From Schistosoma mansoni (Eukaryota; Platyhelminthes; Trematoda; Strigeidida; Schistosomatidae), in assembly GCF_000237925.1 (NCBI RefSeq), contig NC_031498.1, positions 25,988,308 to 26,052,307 on the forward strand: a DNA stretch of 64,000 nucleotides. Direction: 5' to 3'. Shown here piece by piece: positions 1 to 10,790 of the stretch. A program made the position numbers and the translations under genes. The notes beneath the pieces are model-generated. The model was not told where the DNA came from. It saw only the letters and a list, made by a program, of their open reading frames with translations, and ran no database searches. Numbering within the stretch: the stretch's first letter is position 1; the number at the start of each line of letters is the position of its first letter.

Positions 1-25
1 GTTTTTATCTTTATTTGTAGTTCCA

Positions 26-586
26 ATGATTCGTTTGGCGGATAAAATACGTCAAAGACAAAGTGGCATCACCTCTACAGAACCAGATGCTGTTCAATCG
101 GCTTCCGTTCGAAATGCTACTATCCGTGATCGTCTTGTTTTACAAGAATTACAAGAGTTAAGGGCTAATATATCCCCGCAATGTTCAATTCATCATCCCG
201 ATCCAAACAAACTCCATGAATTCACCTTAATAGTAAGACCCAATGAAGGGATTTGGGCTGATGGAAGTTATCATTTCAATATTGTTGTTCCTGAAGGTTA
301 CAATCACACTCCACCTCTAGTCAATTGTACTACACAAATTTGGCATCCGAATATCGATGAAGCTGGACGTGTTTGTTTGAGTTTACTTCGTCAGAGTTCA
401 CTAGATTTCTCTGGCTGGGCACCAACAAGACGTTTACTTGATGTTGTTTGGGGAATTGAATCTCTTTTTTCGGATTTATGCGATTTCAATGATGCACTAA
501 ATACAACAGCTGCTGAACAATACTTACGTGATCCTGAAGCATTTCATGATACTGCACGGAGCTATGTCTTTCGTTTTGCACGATAA
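26..586 (+). CDS. UBE2F: UBE2F homologue, NEDD8-conjugating E2 enzyme
   Basis: The 186-aa protein is a complete ubiquitin-conjugating-fold (UBC) protein of the UBE2F type. UBE2F takes NEDD8 from the UBA3-NAE1 E1 and passes it, with RBX2, mainly to CUL5. The N-terminal ~35 residues form the family's short basic extension. The UBC core follows, with the HPN motif at residues 107-109 and the presumed catalytic Cys at 117 in a VCLSLLR context. The GWAPTR segment and the stretch DVVWGIESLF next to it are close to human UBE2F (185 aa), so length and start agree. The coding sequence has no intron here. A polypyrimidine stretch and TAG at 18-20 look like a 3' splice acceptor five bases before the ATG, so an upstream 5'-UTR exon or a spliced leader is likely. 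An AATAAA signal follows at 632-637. The assignment rests on recalled family similarity. Confidence 0.96.
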   Translation: MIRLADKIRQRQSGITSTEPDAVQSASVRNATIRDRLVLQELQELRANISPQCSIHHPDPNKLHEFTLIVRPNEGIWADGSYHFNIVVPEGYNHTPPLVNCTTQIWHPNIDEAGRVCLSLLRQSSLDFSGWAPTRRLLDVVWGIESLFSDLCDFNDALNTTAAEQYLRDPEAFHDTARSYVFRFAR

Positions 587-631
587 TCAATTTATTTTCC
601 CATTCGACTTTATGTATTTTCAATGCGTAAA

Positions 632-637
632 AATAAA
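632..637 (+). promoter_or_regulatory. Poly(A) signal of UBE2F
   Basis: A canonical AATAAA lies 46 bases after the UBE2F stop codon. It is the first one downstream on this strand, before the RTE insertion. Confidence 0.6.
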
Positions 638-941
638 CCTTGCACAAATCCAACATGTTATTGTCCAGAGACACTTGAAGTTAATTACTTTTTATTTTGT
701 AAACAGAATTGAGTGCTTCGTGTAAAATATTACCCAAACAACACTCTTTAGGGAAAAAAGACATACATTTATCTAATTTATTGGTTTGCTTGTTTGTTCT
801 GATTACTTAAATAAGCGAAGTTAATGTTCGATTACAATGAGTAGTACATTCTGTTTGTCACTTTTAACAGCTAATGGTTGTAATAAAATCATAAAAATTA
901 TAATTTCATCCTTTTGGTATGTGGTTATGATTTTGTTCATT

Positions 942-1982
942 ATGTCTGTAGTATAGTCAATATCATACGGAACTCCTATGATGGACTAAACTGCCAAATC
1001 GTCCACGGAGGACAACTCACCGACTCATTCGAGGTAAAGACCGGTGTTAGGCAAGGTGGCTTACTCTCACCCTTTCTCTTTCTCCTGGTGGTCGACTGGA
1101 TCATGAAGACGTCAACATCTGTAGGAAAGCACGGGATACAGTGGACAGGCAGGATGCAGCTGGACGATTTAGACCTCGCAGATGATCTGGCTCTTCTATC
1201 ACAAACGCAACGACAAATGCAGGAGAAAACGACCAGTGTAGCAGCAGCCTCAGCAGCAGTAGGTCTCAATATAAGCAAAGGGAAAAGCAAGTCTCTCCGA
1301 TACAATACAACATGCACCAATCAAATTACACTTGATGGAGAATCTTTGGAAGATGTGGAAACCTTTACATATCTGGGCAGCATCATTAATGAACACGGTG
1401 GATCAGATGCAGATGTGAGGGCGCGGATCGGCAAAGTAAGAGCAGCATATTTACAACTGAAAAACATCTGGAACTCAAAACAATTGTCAACCAACACCAA
1501 AGTCAGAACTTTCAATACAAATGTCAAGATAGTTCTATTGTATGGGGCGGAGACGTGGAGAACTACGAAATCTATCATCCAGAAGATACAAGTGTTTATT
1601 AACAGTTGTCTACGCAGAATACTTCGGATCCTCTGGCCAGACACTATCAGCAGCAAGTTACTGTGGGAGACAACAAACCAGATTCCAGCGGAGGAAGAAA
1701 TCAAGAAGAGGCGCTGGAAGTGGATAGGGCACGCTTTTAGGAAATCATCCAACTGCGTCACAAGACAAGCCCTCACATGGAATCCTGAAGGCCAAAGGAA
1801 AAGAGGAAGACCAAAGGACACATTACGTCGAGAAATAAAGACAGACATGAGAAGAATGAACAAAAACTGGATAGAACTAGAAAAGAAGGCTCAGGACAGA
1901 GTGGGTTGGAGAATGCTGGTCGGCTGTCTATGCTCTATTGGGAGTAACAGGCGTAAGTAAGTAAGTAGTAATGTCTGTAGTA
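942..1982 (+). mobile_element. 5'-truncated RTE (SR2-like) retrotransposon with target site duplication
   Basis: The body (954-1970) encodes the C-terminal two thirds of a reverse transcriptase and its tail. Landmarks are the [13 protein letters not shown] motif, the catalytic ADDLALL motif, the [14 protein letters not shown] segment, and an RTE-type tail with [26 protein letters not shown] and DRVGWRMLV. It ends in a short GTAA-type tandem tail, typical of RTE elements such as schistosome SR2. The reading frame is open from 914 to 1960, but the ATG at 914 lies outside the element, so that long frame is fortuitous. A 12-bp direct repeat, ATGTCTGTAGTA, flanks it at 942-953 and 1971-1982, which I read as the target site duplication. 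The intact frame suggests a fairly recent insertion. It sits between UBE2F and the next gene in the same orientation. Confidence 0.9.
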
Positions 1983-2044
1983 GTTCCGTTGAAAAAATAA
2001 TAATACCAGATAGCACACATAAATAATTTTTATTTTACAGTTTA

Positions 2045-2360
2045 ATGCAGTCTGTCAGACTATTGAATTTGCTACCAAGAGGAAATGTCACTGTCTGTTC
2101 ATTGCGACTAGATAGTACGACGAAATCATCATCACCACAAAGTCCTAATAGTAAAACTCAAAAAAGTGAGGATTATACTTTTAACAGTTTATGAATATTC
2201 ATTATTTTTTTCAGCTGTAGAACGTATTAAAGATGATAAGAAAAAGTCTACAAGAACTATCTACAATGTACCAGAGTACTATGAACATAAAACATTTTGT
2301 TTTTACGACTTGGAGATGCAACTAAAAAGATTTCGATTACCACAACCTAATCCTTCATGA
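2045..2360 (+). CDS. Unrecognised small protein, 88 aa, two exons
   Basis: Proposed exons are 2045-2165 and 2215-2360, joined across a 49-nt intron (GTGAGG donor, TTTTTTCAG acceptor), giving an unbroken 88-aa protein. A strong acceptor (TTTTATTTTACAG, ending at 2040) lies four bases before the ATG. The N-terminal part is low-complexity and Ser/Thr-rich. The C-terminal half is charged and then aromatic: VERIKDDKKKSTRTIYNVP, then YYEHKTFCFYDLEMQLKRF, ending in PQPNPS. I do not recognise the family; the short Tyr/Phe-rich tail recalls small ciliary or structural proteins, but that is only an impression. It lies 208 bp upstream of the DCTN3 ATG with no AATAAA in between. The splice sites and close spacing to flanking genes support a real gene; upstream exons cannot be excluded. 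Confidence 0.65.
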
Positions 2361-2554
2361 TCTTTATCGGTTTGCAATTGTTTAAAACATATAGTTATAT
2401 AATGTAGTATATAATGTACTGGACACATGAACCAAATATACAAAATATATCTTTTATTTTCACTATGACTTCTCTTACTTATTATTTTGTTAAGTTTTTA
2501 ATACCCTACTAACTTTGTATATAAGTAGTTAAACAATTATCTGTTTATTTTTTT

Positions 2555-2556
2555 AG
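2555..2556 (+). promoter_or_regulatory. 3' splice acceptor immediately upstream of DCTN3 ATG
   Basis: A T-rich tract ends in TTTTTTTAG twelve bases before the DCTN3 start codon. With only ~195 bp from the stop of the preceding gene and no poly(A) signal seen, this could be a spliced-leader acceptor inside a polycistronic transcript, or an ordinary acceptor for a 5'-UTR exon further upstream. Confidence 0.5.
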
Positions 2557-2568
2557 ACGTTATCAACA

Positions 2569-5500
2569 ATGAATATTGAAACATTAGAGAAACGAGTAAG
2601 CGAATTAGAACATTTAGTATTTGGACCTACTAAACCAGAGAAAAAGTTGACAATTGAACATGAAAAAGTTAACCTATTTATCATTTAATTCATTTGATTA
2701 ATTTCTTTATTAAATATATATATTTAGAATTTAGTAGACCAATTGTATGAATTATACTCTGCTATGTCAGTTGCTGAAAAACGTTCAGTTAGTAGTAAAT
2801 TACTATCAAGAAGTAAGTGATTTTTCGATTTCTGTTTTTCAATGTATACCTTCTATTCTATTGTTTAGTTAATGAGATTCAAAAATATACCGATCCAAAT
2901 TTCATGGAAGATGATACACTTTTGGCTCAATCTAAAATTGAAATTATTTTAGCTCGTAAGTACAATAAAATTATGTTTATTCGATATAGTTTATAAGTAG
3001 CTTTAATGATAGTATTTTGTTATTATCTAGTTAGAATAAATTTTGTTTTACGTTGTTTATTGGTCGGCGAAACGTACATTGAACTTCATCTGTTTAGTGA
3101 ATTCGTCACTTCATTTATTTGTGAGAGGGCTGTGATATTGCCCGGGTGCCCAATCTGAAGCACGTGGTTTTCTTAGGGGGCCATACCCCGAGCATTTGAC
3201 CTAAAGATCTAATACAGTGGAGTATCGTGAGGAGATGCAGTCCCATGGTAGCCGGTGACCAACAATTGGTTCATACGCCATTTATTCCCTCAAGACACTG
3301 GAGCCCATGTGCACCATTGGTTTGGAATCAGGGTTTTCCAACTCCCCTAGGTGGGTTTCCGTGTCCACCAACACAGTTAGAGAGCCGGAAATTCGCTTTT
3401 TGTCCTTTCAATTTCGTAAACAACGCTCCCGCCGCGAGGAGGCAGTGAGTAGGACTTCCCTGGCAGAGGCTATATATTCGCTGGCCATGTGAGAGCATTT
3501 GGAGAGGGAGAGCGGACTCTCCTCACTCTCGGCCGTACCAGGGCATTCTGGGGCATGGTAGGACCTTGAAGAACGATTGCTCCAGACAGTATAGCTCGAT
3601 TGGATCATCACGACAGGCAAGCCCAACCACCACGTCAATGTAGCAGCAACGGTCGGGTCACTACTCAATGATTAATCAATTGTGTGTCAGTCCTACAGGA
3701 TGTTAGTTGTGGCCCAAATAACGGTTGTAACATCTCAGATTATAAAGCCATACGATTCAGGTTTGAATTCACCAAGAAGCATCATTTTCCCTTCAAGGTT
3801 GCAGGTACACTTTACTAACGACTGTCAACTAGTAGGAAACCTAGATTGAGCAGGGTTTTATGTCAACAAATTTCAACCACCGAATGTTTATGCCTTATGT
3901 TCTGTATAATTCTGAACCAGCGTAACATTATGCCAATTCACTTTGTTGACATAACTTGTAATCTAGCACAAAATTATGTTGTCTATCTTAAGGTACCATA
4001 TCTAGAATGTAAATTCTAAGGAGGCCATTTCATTTTCGAGAATCAAAATAGATGATAGGGTGTTGGAACCTAAAATCCGTTTAATAAATAGGTAATAAAA
4101 TCAACATAATTCCATCATGTTTGATTGATTATTAGACCAGTCTCTATCACATCTTATAGTTAACCTGTGTAGATTTTTATGTATAAATATAGTAGCGGGA
4201 CACTGTAGAGGTAAACTTTCTTACTTTTCTATTCTTTTTGAAATCTATTTTCATTGTTTAATATTGTATGTTTGATGAAGTATAGACAGGTTTATGCAAA
4301 GGAACTATCGATTTTATTCGTTTTCCCACTTTGTGATATCGTTTCTACTAGTAGGCCATTTGCTGACAAGATTTCATTATCGTAAATTAATTTGTGACAT
4401 TTCATGGCTTCATGTTTAATTGATGCCTAATTATTAAAAAAATATTCCAAACAGTTGTAGATTGTATCATAAAATAAGAGATGAATGTAAATTACTGAAT
4501 TAATCCAGAATGATGAGAAATTCTTGCATTTAATGTAAACTGCTGCAATCGGTGGACCAAATATTTAAACCGACAGTTATACCTATTCATATTCAGTAGA
4601 GTGTGATTTGCTATGACCATCTCATCTCCTTGTGCTAATGCGTTATGGTGACTTGAACCTATATACATATGTGCCAGATTCTATAGTGCATTTGACTGAC
4701 TGATTGACTGAAAATGTTTCAGAATATCTGTTGTGCTTTTTAAAATATTTGAGGATCATTTCACTAATAGATCAATAATTGGGTCAGTATGGTATGTCAT
4801 ATTTAAATATAGCTTGTTAAAAATACCTTCCGACTGGGGATAAACACCACTGTCATTCGCCATTTTGATCTTCCGCCTGACGACTAATCAAAATGAAGTG
4901 GGAATTACTGTTTACGCTATTGTAATCCACATACACCTCCAATTAATTCTTTAATAGAAATTCAATGACTAAATAAACAAAAAAGAAACAGTAATTACTG
5001 ACTACGATACTTAGATGAATTGACAAAGTGTAGTTTATTCTCACGCTACTTTTTTTGAAGCATTATTATTATTTTTGTTTATGATCCATTTACGTATCAG
5101 ACATTTCATACATCTTGTTTTACCTCTAAATTCTCTTGTTTTAGAACGAGACAGAATAGAGAAAATCGGCAGTGATCTTGAAAAGATTTCAAAGTTGCGA
5201 GATTGTTTAAATCATCCAGCATTTGGGGGTTAGTTTGTTACTAATTTTTTCCTTTGATGTGTTAATTTATCTATTTTAGAAATTAGTACGTTAAAACAAA
5301 AGTTTGAAGATCTACGAATGGTACATAATGATCAATATGTTATGTCTGAGAAGTTGATCGCTGATACTCAAGCTTTATTGGACACATATCATAATTTGGT
5401 ATGTTATATGTGTTAATGATCCGAATTATCACACTGCCATCTCTTTCCCGATTTTAATCATCTATTAATCACCCAATATATCTTAAATGATTAGTATGTT

Positions 5501-8112
5501 TTTATCTTGTACTTCACATCTGCTAAGTTGCACACCTCATCTGATGAAGATCCAGCACCTTTATACTACGTCGTTTATAAGCCTTACTTTTCATTTAAGA
5601 ACTCAATGAGATACGAGATAAGAAAGGAGTGTATTCTTATTACTCAACATATTTGCATAGATGGTTTATCGTTAACCTTAGATTGGGAAATAAAATTTTA
5701 AAAAACACACCGTAACTATCGGGGAGAGGAGAAGTATGAAGTAAACAGTTTGATGAGATGCTACGAGTTTTAAGCGAGAAAAGAAGAGGATTTTGACTGT
5801 AAAATTAAAGAATTTTTTAAACCATATCTTTGCTTACAATGCTTGTGAATTAAGGCTATATCGAGGCAATACGCACAGTATGCACATATGCCAATTAGAG
5901 ACTGACCAGTTGCAGTACTAACACATCGATGGGAAGATTCAAACAAACAATATCAAATAAATTTAATTTTCACCTCATTGCACAAGCAAGTGGCTATCAC
6001 GACTCAGTAGCTGAGTGGATAACGCGATGGCGTTTGAAGCGAAAGGTACTGGGTTTGAGTCCCAAATCGAACATCAACTCTGAGATGCAGGTACATCCAG
6101 CTGACGAGTCCCAAATAGGACGAAACGGGTGTCTTGGATTCCACTGCTAGCTACTATCCATCTTTGCTTACAAAGCTTGTGAATTAAGACTATATCGAAG
6201 CAATACGCACAGTATGCACATATGCCAATTAGAGACTAACCAGTTGCAGTCCTAAACATCAATGGGAAGATTCAAAAAAACAATACTAAGTGCATTTCTA
6301 CCATTATTAAATATTTTACTCCGGCTAATTCTTTCATTGCAGTGCAAATAAATTTTAATCCCAATTTAGAACCTTAAATAACTTGAAAAAATAGCAAAAT
6401 AATTGTGGCTGATTAACTCGATTGTATATAAGCACGTCAATCTACTAAAAAAATTTCTATCATCCAAGAAATTGTTACTGATAAATGTAATTTTTCTATA
6501 AACTTATGACCTATGCTAGCCATATATCCAACCCAACAATGCTGTTTGTTCCATTATATAACTACTAAAGATTAGTGACGTTGAAAGTCAACGACCATTA
6601 TGTTTGGAGCATTATTTACCTGAGCAGGGAGGACAAGATGTAAATCCTTAGCGAAAAACAAAACAATGAAGACAACTAATTTACTAACATAGACGATGTG
6701 ATTGAAATGTAATGTTGTGTGGTAGCTATTTCCCAATACGGTTTTTACATCATTAGTTAAAATTGACACATTCAAAAATCATTTTCCTTTCTCTCGTCTG
6801 TTACAACCTTGATTTATCTGCACACTAGTTGGCGTTTTATATACAGGGATTGAATTGTTTCAATCTAGTTTACAACCCTAACATGATAGGTTACTTAACG
6901 CAACTTTGAATCCGATTTGTAACTGAACGGGCTTGGGGGCGGATAGAAGAGACTACCCAACTACTGACTTATGAGCTAACTGGTTGGTAAGGAGATAGCA
7001 GATTTGGCTGGAACTGTATAACCGATTTAGTCTTGATCCAACCAACTCAGAAGAGCTACCTGAATAAACAAATAACTAACGGGATCACAGTACACACGGA
7101 ATAAGAATAATATGATCATATCCAAATTAGGACATTAGAGTAGAAAAAATAGAATACCAAGGTCATTTTTAAATTACAGTAGTTTTGGAATAGAAAAGAA
7201 TATGATAGTAATTTGCACATTAATCGAAAGCTTAGGATTCATAGAATAAGTCAGGGACAAAACTAAATGTTAGTATCAGAAGGGGTTTTTGTGGAGATTT
7301 CAGTATTCTCATAGTTGAAGTCATGAGTCAATTAAAGCTAGACCATTATGAAAAACCTGGAAGCACTGGACGGCTGTTTCAGCGCACTGCTGAGGGCTTC
7401 TTAGAGCTTCCTCGACTTCACCTGTGGACCATCCTCACACTTTTAACAAACTAATACGTTTATATACGAAATATAGAACACAAACGAATGAACTTGTTTG
7501 GAAGATTTTTGTTAATAAATAAACGATTAGAGGTTAAAGATAACTATAGATCATTCAATCTTCACTGGAATTAATGACTTAATACCAGACCTAATTCTTA
7601 CTTCATCATATCATCGATAACAATCGCTTTCGTTTAGTAATTTATCTTTTTGCGTATGTTAACGTCTGTTGACTAATTAAATCAAGTATACAAGAAACTT
7701 ATTGTTCAGAACCAAACTCATGTATACAACAGAAACTGTTGGAACACATATCAAAAAATCTAATCTTTGTGGATGCGCACTGCTGAAGAGTCCCAAAATA
7801 GGACAAAATGGCCGTCCAGTGCTTCCAGGTTTTCCATAGTGGTCTATCTTCAATTGACTCATGATTTCAACTATAAATGTTAGTACTTTACAAATTTCGA
7901 GTTATGCGAAACAATATCCCAAAAAATATCGTTCGTTTTTTGTTATTGCTTCGTTATTTCTCTTCTCATTTAATCTATCTGATAGATCGCACAAATCTCA
8001 TTTAGTTTTATTCTTTCTTGTGTAATAGATACGTGATACATCTAAATTATTCATATATTGGAATCAACGTGCTTTAGCCACAGGATCATCAGTGGAATCA
8101 TCTGATTCATGA
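2569..8112 (+). CDS. DCTN3: DCTN3 homologue, dynactin subunit 3 (p24), six exons
   Basis: Exons 2569-2667, 2728-2812, 2869-2955, 5145-5228, 5280-5398 and 8029-8112 join in frame to 185 aa, the same length as human DCTN3 (186 aa). Every junction has GT and AG. The first exon reads MNIETLEKRVSELEHLVFGP, matching the family's N-terminal LEERVEELERWVYG-type coiled coil. The rest is almost wholly helical and coiled coil, with LNHPAFG near the middle and a weakly conserved C-terminus. DCTN3 is part of the dynactin shoulder, the complex that activates cytoplasmic dynein. The first two introns are 60 and 56 nt; the third and fifth are 2.2 and 2.6 kb and filled with repeats (family R, C and A elements, an inverted family B pair). 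The AATAAA at 8279 serves as poly(A) signal. Confidence 0.94.
3110..3550 (-). repeat. Family R dispersed repeat, copy 1 (in DCTN3 intron 3)
   Basis: One of six copies of a ~480-bp repeat seen in the window (others at 16783, 33283, 37300, 55193 and 63962). In the family's forward sense (defined by the TAAA-rich tail as the 3' end) this copy is on the minus strand and lacks the tail. I see no convincing protein in it. The family has a short 3' segment shared with the RT-bearing element ending at 30216. Confidence 0.85.
3700..3870 (+). repeat. Degenerate family C tRNA-headed repeat
   Basis: A diverged tRNA-like head, with a B-box-like GGTTTGAATTC at about 3760, is followed by a decayed equivalent of the family C hammerhead region and a segment resembling GGAAACC. 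It aligns by eye with the 13766-14100 unit. The ribozyme core is not intact. Confidence 0.5.
4560..4712 (+). repeat. Decayed 3' end of a non-LTR element with (GACT)n tail
   Basis: It resembles the better-preserved copies at 50690-50888 and 57965-58505: a TTGTGCTAA...GGTGACTTGAAC stretch, then a tail of GACTGA repeats. No coding content remains. Confidence 0.6.
4835..5060. repeat. Dispersed repeat family E, copy 1
   Basis: This stretch shares several blocks with 35150-35475: AATGAAG.GGGAATTA, ACCT.CAATTAATTCT and AATTACTGACTACGATAC. The blocks occur in the same order and orientation, so both are copies of one uncharacterised repeat. It lies in DCTN3 intron 3, just before exon 4. Confidence 0.6.
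5824..6290 (+). mobile_element. Family A (Sm-alpha-like) hammerhead SINE, 1.4 tandem units
   Basis: The segment from 5831 recurs at 6165, so the unit length is 334 nt and the insert is about 1.4 units. A tRNA-like head at ~5991-6068 has an A-box (TAGCTGAGTGGA, 6008-6019) and a B-box (GGTTTGAGTCC, 6052-6062), so it has the layout of an internal RNA polymerase III promoter. A hammerhead follows at 6090-6142. This is the structure described for the Schistosoma Sm-alpha element. It sits in DCTN3 intron 5 in the gene's own sense. Confidence 0.9.
6090..6142 (+). ncRNA. Hammerhead ribozyme, family A, core intact
   Basis: Stem I is AUCCAG with UUGGAU (one G-U), then an internal loop and a GG:CC closing pair. 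The core is CTGACGA. Stem II is GUCC-CAAAUA-GGAC, perfect, followed by GAAA. Stem III is short and weakened (ACGG with GUGU) and the cleavage triplet is GUC. The catalytic bases (C3, G5, A6, G8, A9, G12, A13, A14) are all present, so activity is plausible though stem III is poor. Confidence 0.88.
7277..7880. mobile_element. Family B hammerhead repeat, inverted pair
   Basis: The left part (7277-7400, minus sense) starts at the family's ATCAGAAGGGG terminus. The right part (7765-7880, plus sense) runs from the ribozyme to the tail. About 365 bp of unrelated AT-rich sequence separates them. The plus ribozyme (7775-7835) has CTGAAGA and a good stem II, but G12 of the GAAA element is A, so it should be inactive. 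It lies in DCTN3 intron 5. Confidence 0.75.
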
Positions 8113-8278
8113 TTTCCAAACTCTCATCCAATTTACCTTAATTTCCATTCCTTTAATATACTTTATTTCTGATTGAGGGACAAAAACAATTCCCCAATTA
8201 TTATTATTATATTATGTAACGTTTGTACATGGGCAGAGGTAATTTTTTTTATCCTAACTTGATCTGTACAAAAACTTG

Positions 8279-8284
8279 AATAAA
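8279..8284 (+). promoter_or_regulatory. Poly(A) signal of DCTN3
   Basis: AATAAA lies 167 bases after the DCTN3 stop, the first canonical signal on this strand after the stop codon. Confidence 0.6.
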
Positions 8285-8289
8285 AATGG

Positions 8290-9585
8290 TCTATTAAATA
8301 ATGTCCTTTGTTTTTTTTTACTGTTTGAATCCATAGAGCCCATATGACTAAAATGAAAGGTAGACACTACCGACTAACTGGGTCTTTTCTTCGCCTCCAC
8401 TGATAAATTTTGAGAGTATGACCATAAATATTAAACAAAATAGTGATTGGTTTAAGTATTATCGAAATATGTGCTCGTTATATGTAGGCGCACACATTTT
8501 TTCTATGGAAAGCAAATTCTCTCTGTTTGTTTACACGATCACACTTGAATCAAAGTCATGGCTACAAAATAGCTTATACTAGTATTCGTCAGCATTCGAA
8601 CGAATGGTTTGACAGAAATTGGGCACCGTTTATATAAAAGACATTTGTAAAAATTTAATTTAAAATAGTCCCAGCGATTGAAATTTAAATGATCCTGACG
8701 TTTCGTCTGGCAATCTTGTTTGGGCTTCTTCAGAGTGATAACCAAAATTATCAAAGAATATATGACGTTTAACCACCAGACATACACTAAGAGCTTGTTC
8801 AACCATATTCATATATGATACCGTGATTACAAGAGCTCATCGCTATTAAAAAAGTAATCACTGCGTAAATTCCGTCTTAACAATAATAATAATAAGCGGG
8901 AAACAGATTTGAGTGAGAAGAGGGAAGGTGTAGAAAGCTCTTTATTTTTATGAAGACAGTTATGAACTGTCGTTTTAATGTTATTCAGTGTTATTGATGA
9001 TGGTTATCTCATATTAATAGCTCGCATATGAAGCTCATGTACGGACGATAATGTTTTTTGAGCTAGCTTTCGGTGATAAATTAACCACCACTGTCTACTT
9101 TATTCCAGACTAATTCGAAGTCTATTCTATACAAGATTTAAATCTTATTTATTTACTAATGGATCATTCGTTTTTACTAAGTTCCAAAGTTAAGCGACTA
9201 TTTTCTTTCGAGAATTCACCTATTCCTTTCAAATCATAAAGCGCATCAGATAAACAGATTAACATACATTTCAAAACATTATCTTATATGAAAAAATACG
9301 GTGTGTGTATAGTATTATCACATGAATAAGATAGCATTGGTTGAATATGATATGATCAATGGTGATTGGTAAGATGAAATTTTGTACGAATAATTCATAA
9401 GGTCGATTATTTTTCAGAATAAGTAAGGAGAGCTAAAGGATACGTGATGATTTATAGTGTTCAAGAATTGTATGTCATCGATCAGATTATTCGAACTACT
9501 GAGAAATATTCGTTTGACAAAGTAGACTTTTGTATGTTAACCCAATGATTGGTAGAAGTATTATTTTGAATATGTAAATCAAATA
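8290..9585. other. Intergenic, AT-rich, no gene seen
   Basis: Both strands were read. There are only short open frames with no family likeness and no clear repeat. Confidence 0.6.
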
Positions 9586-9589
9586 TGCT

Positions 9590-9830
9590 ATAGTTGGACA
9601 GCGACAGTTCTGACCAGTAGCTCAAATAGCTCAGCGGTGAAATCCCAAACTGTGATTCCGGTTTGACTTCCACAAGGAGTATCAATCCTCTTGACATTAC
9701 AAGTACACCTTGATGGTTAGTACATCCCAGCGAGAAATATAAGTTCAGGGTTTCCTGCTGACCACCTACAGCTACATAACAGCTTAAGTCAAGCCCAATG
9801 GTTTGACCTTTGCTCAGTGACTGTGCTATT
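9590..9830 (+). repeat. Family C tRNA-headed repeat, degenerate
   Basis: The tRNA-like head includes AATAGCTCAGCGGTGA (A-box) and GGTTTGACTTCC (decayed B-box). The following segment lines up with the family C ribozyme, but the core and the GAAA element are disrupted (CTTGATGGTTA, then GCGAGAAAT). Confidence 0.65.
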
Positions 9831-10114
9831 TGAATATCAAAGACAAATAAAAAGAATGTCTACAGTTTGTAAAAAAAATCAGGCTGTAATTTCTTCTGAT
9901 TCTCCTGCTTATTCGAATGGCAACCCTGTAATTCCCCACCGCTCTTAATGAGAACACAAAAGCTGATGATAGGGATTTATTAATTCTCCGGACGTCACGA
10001 AAACATATCATTACTGACCAAAAATACACTCATTTTATTGGTTTTACATTTATTGACTAGTTAACGGTCAACATATATAAAGAAAAATACGCTTAATTGC
10101 TACAAAAACTCAAG

Positions 10115-10270
10115 TTCTTACCACTTGACTAATCAGAATGATACCAGAGATCCTGGATTCGAGTCCCTTGTGCAAAATCGTAGATGCGCACTGCTGAGTA
10201 GTCTCACGATGGAACGAAACGACCGTCCAGTGCTTCCACGTTTTCAGTGGTGGTCCAGCTTAGTTCGACT
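10115..10270 (+). mobile_element. Family B hammerhead repeat, partial
   Basis: It has a shortened tRNA-like head with B-box-like GGATTCGAGTCC, then a ribozyme at 10188-10233 and the family tail. The core reads CTGAGTA, so general-acid position G8 is U, while stem I (GCACTG:CAGTGC) and GAAA are kept. It is probably catalytically dead. Confidence 0.8.
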
Positions 10271-10282
10271 CGAGAAGTCAAA

Positions 10283-10480
10283 TAATTAGAAAGCTCAGTG
10301 GTCTATCTGTTAAGTGCTCTGGCGCGAGACTGATAGCTCCTGGGTTCGAATCTCACGAGGCGGGATCGTGGATGCGCACTGCTGAGGAGTCCCATAACAG
10401 GACGAGTTGGTCGTCCAGTGCTTCCAGGTTTTCCTTGATGGTCTAGATTTAATTGAATCATGATCTCAACTATATAAGAA
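10283..10480 (+). mobile_element. Family B hammerhead repeat, GAGTTGG subtype
   Basis: The tRNA-like head (10289-10365) has a clean B-box, GGGTTCGAATCTC. The ribozyme region is 10376-10421: stem I and stem II are perfect and the core is CTGAGGA. The GAAACGG block is replaced by GAGTTGG, changing A14 and the 15.1-16.1 pair. The same linked change occurs at 21128, 24750 and 34404, so this is a subfamily rather than random decay. Confidence 0.82.
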
Positions 10481-10790
10481 AATAATTAGAAAAAGTCAAA
10501 AAATATTCTCATTCATTTTTAAAATCTTTTTAATCTTATTGAAGTACACTAAACACTGATAAACAAGTTTATTTATTAAAGTGCATATAAATGGAATTTC
10601 CTAGAGTTTAGTAAATACCAGTGGATACAACAGGTGAATGGTTAGAGTATTAGACTAACTTAAACACATGAAAAATAAGAGTGAAGTCATGTAGAAGAAA
10701 TAATAATAGAGTGAAGATTATGGTGTGATTTTATGGGTTGAAAAGTGAAGAATATTGTACGTGAGAATAAGTTATGATTTAAGCATATTT

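Noticed and set aside
976-1863. Long open frames on the opposite strand of the RTE copy
   Set aside because: They are antisense shadows of the RT frame, with no independent family likeness.
914-1960. A 348-codon open frame that could look like a host gene
   Set aside because: It is the tail of an RTE reverse transcriptase bounded by a target duplication; its ATG lies outside the element.
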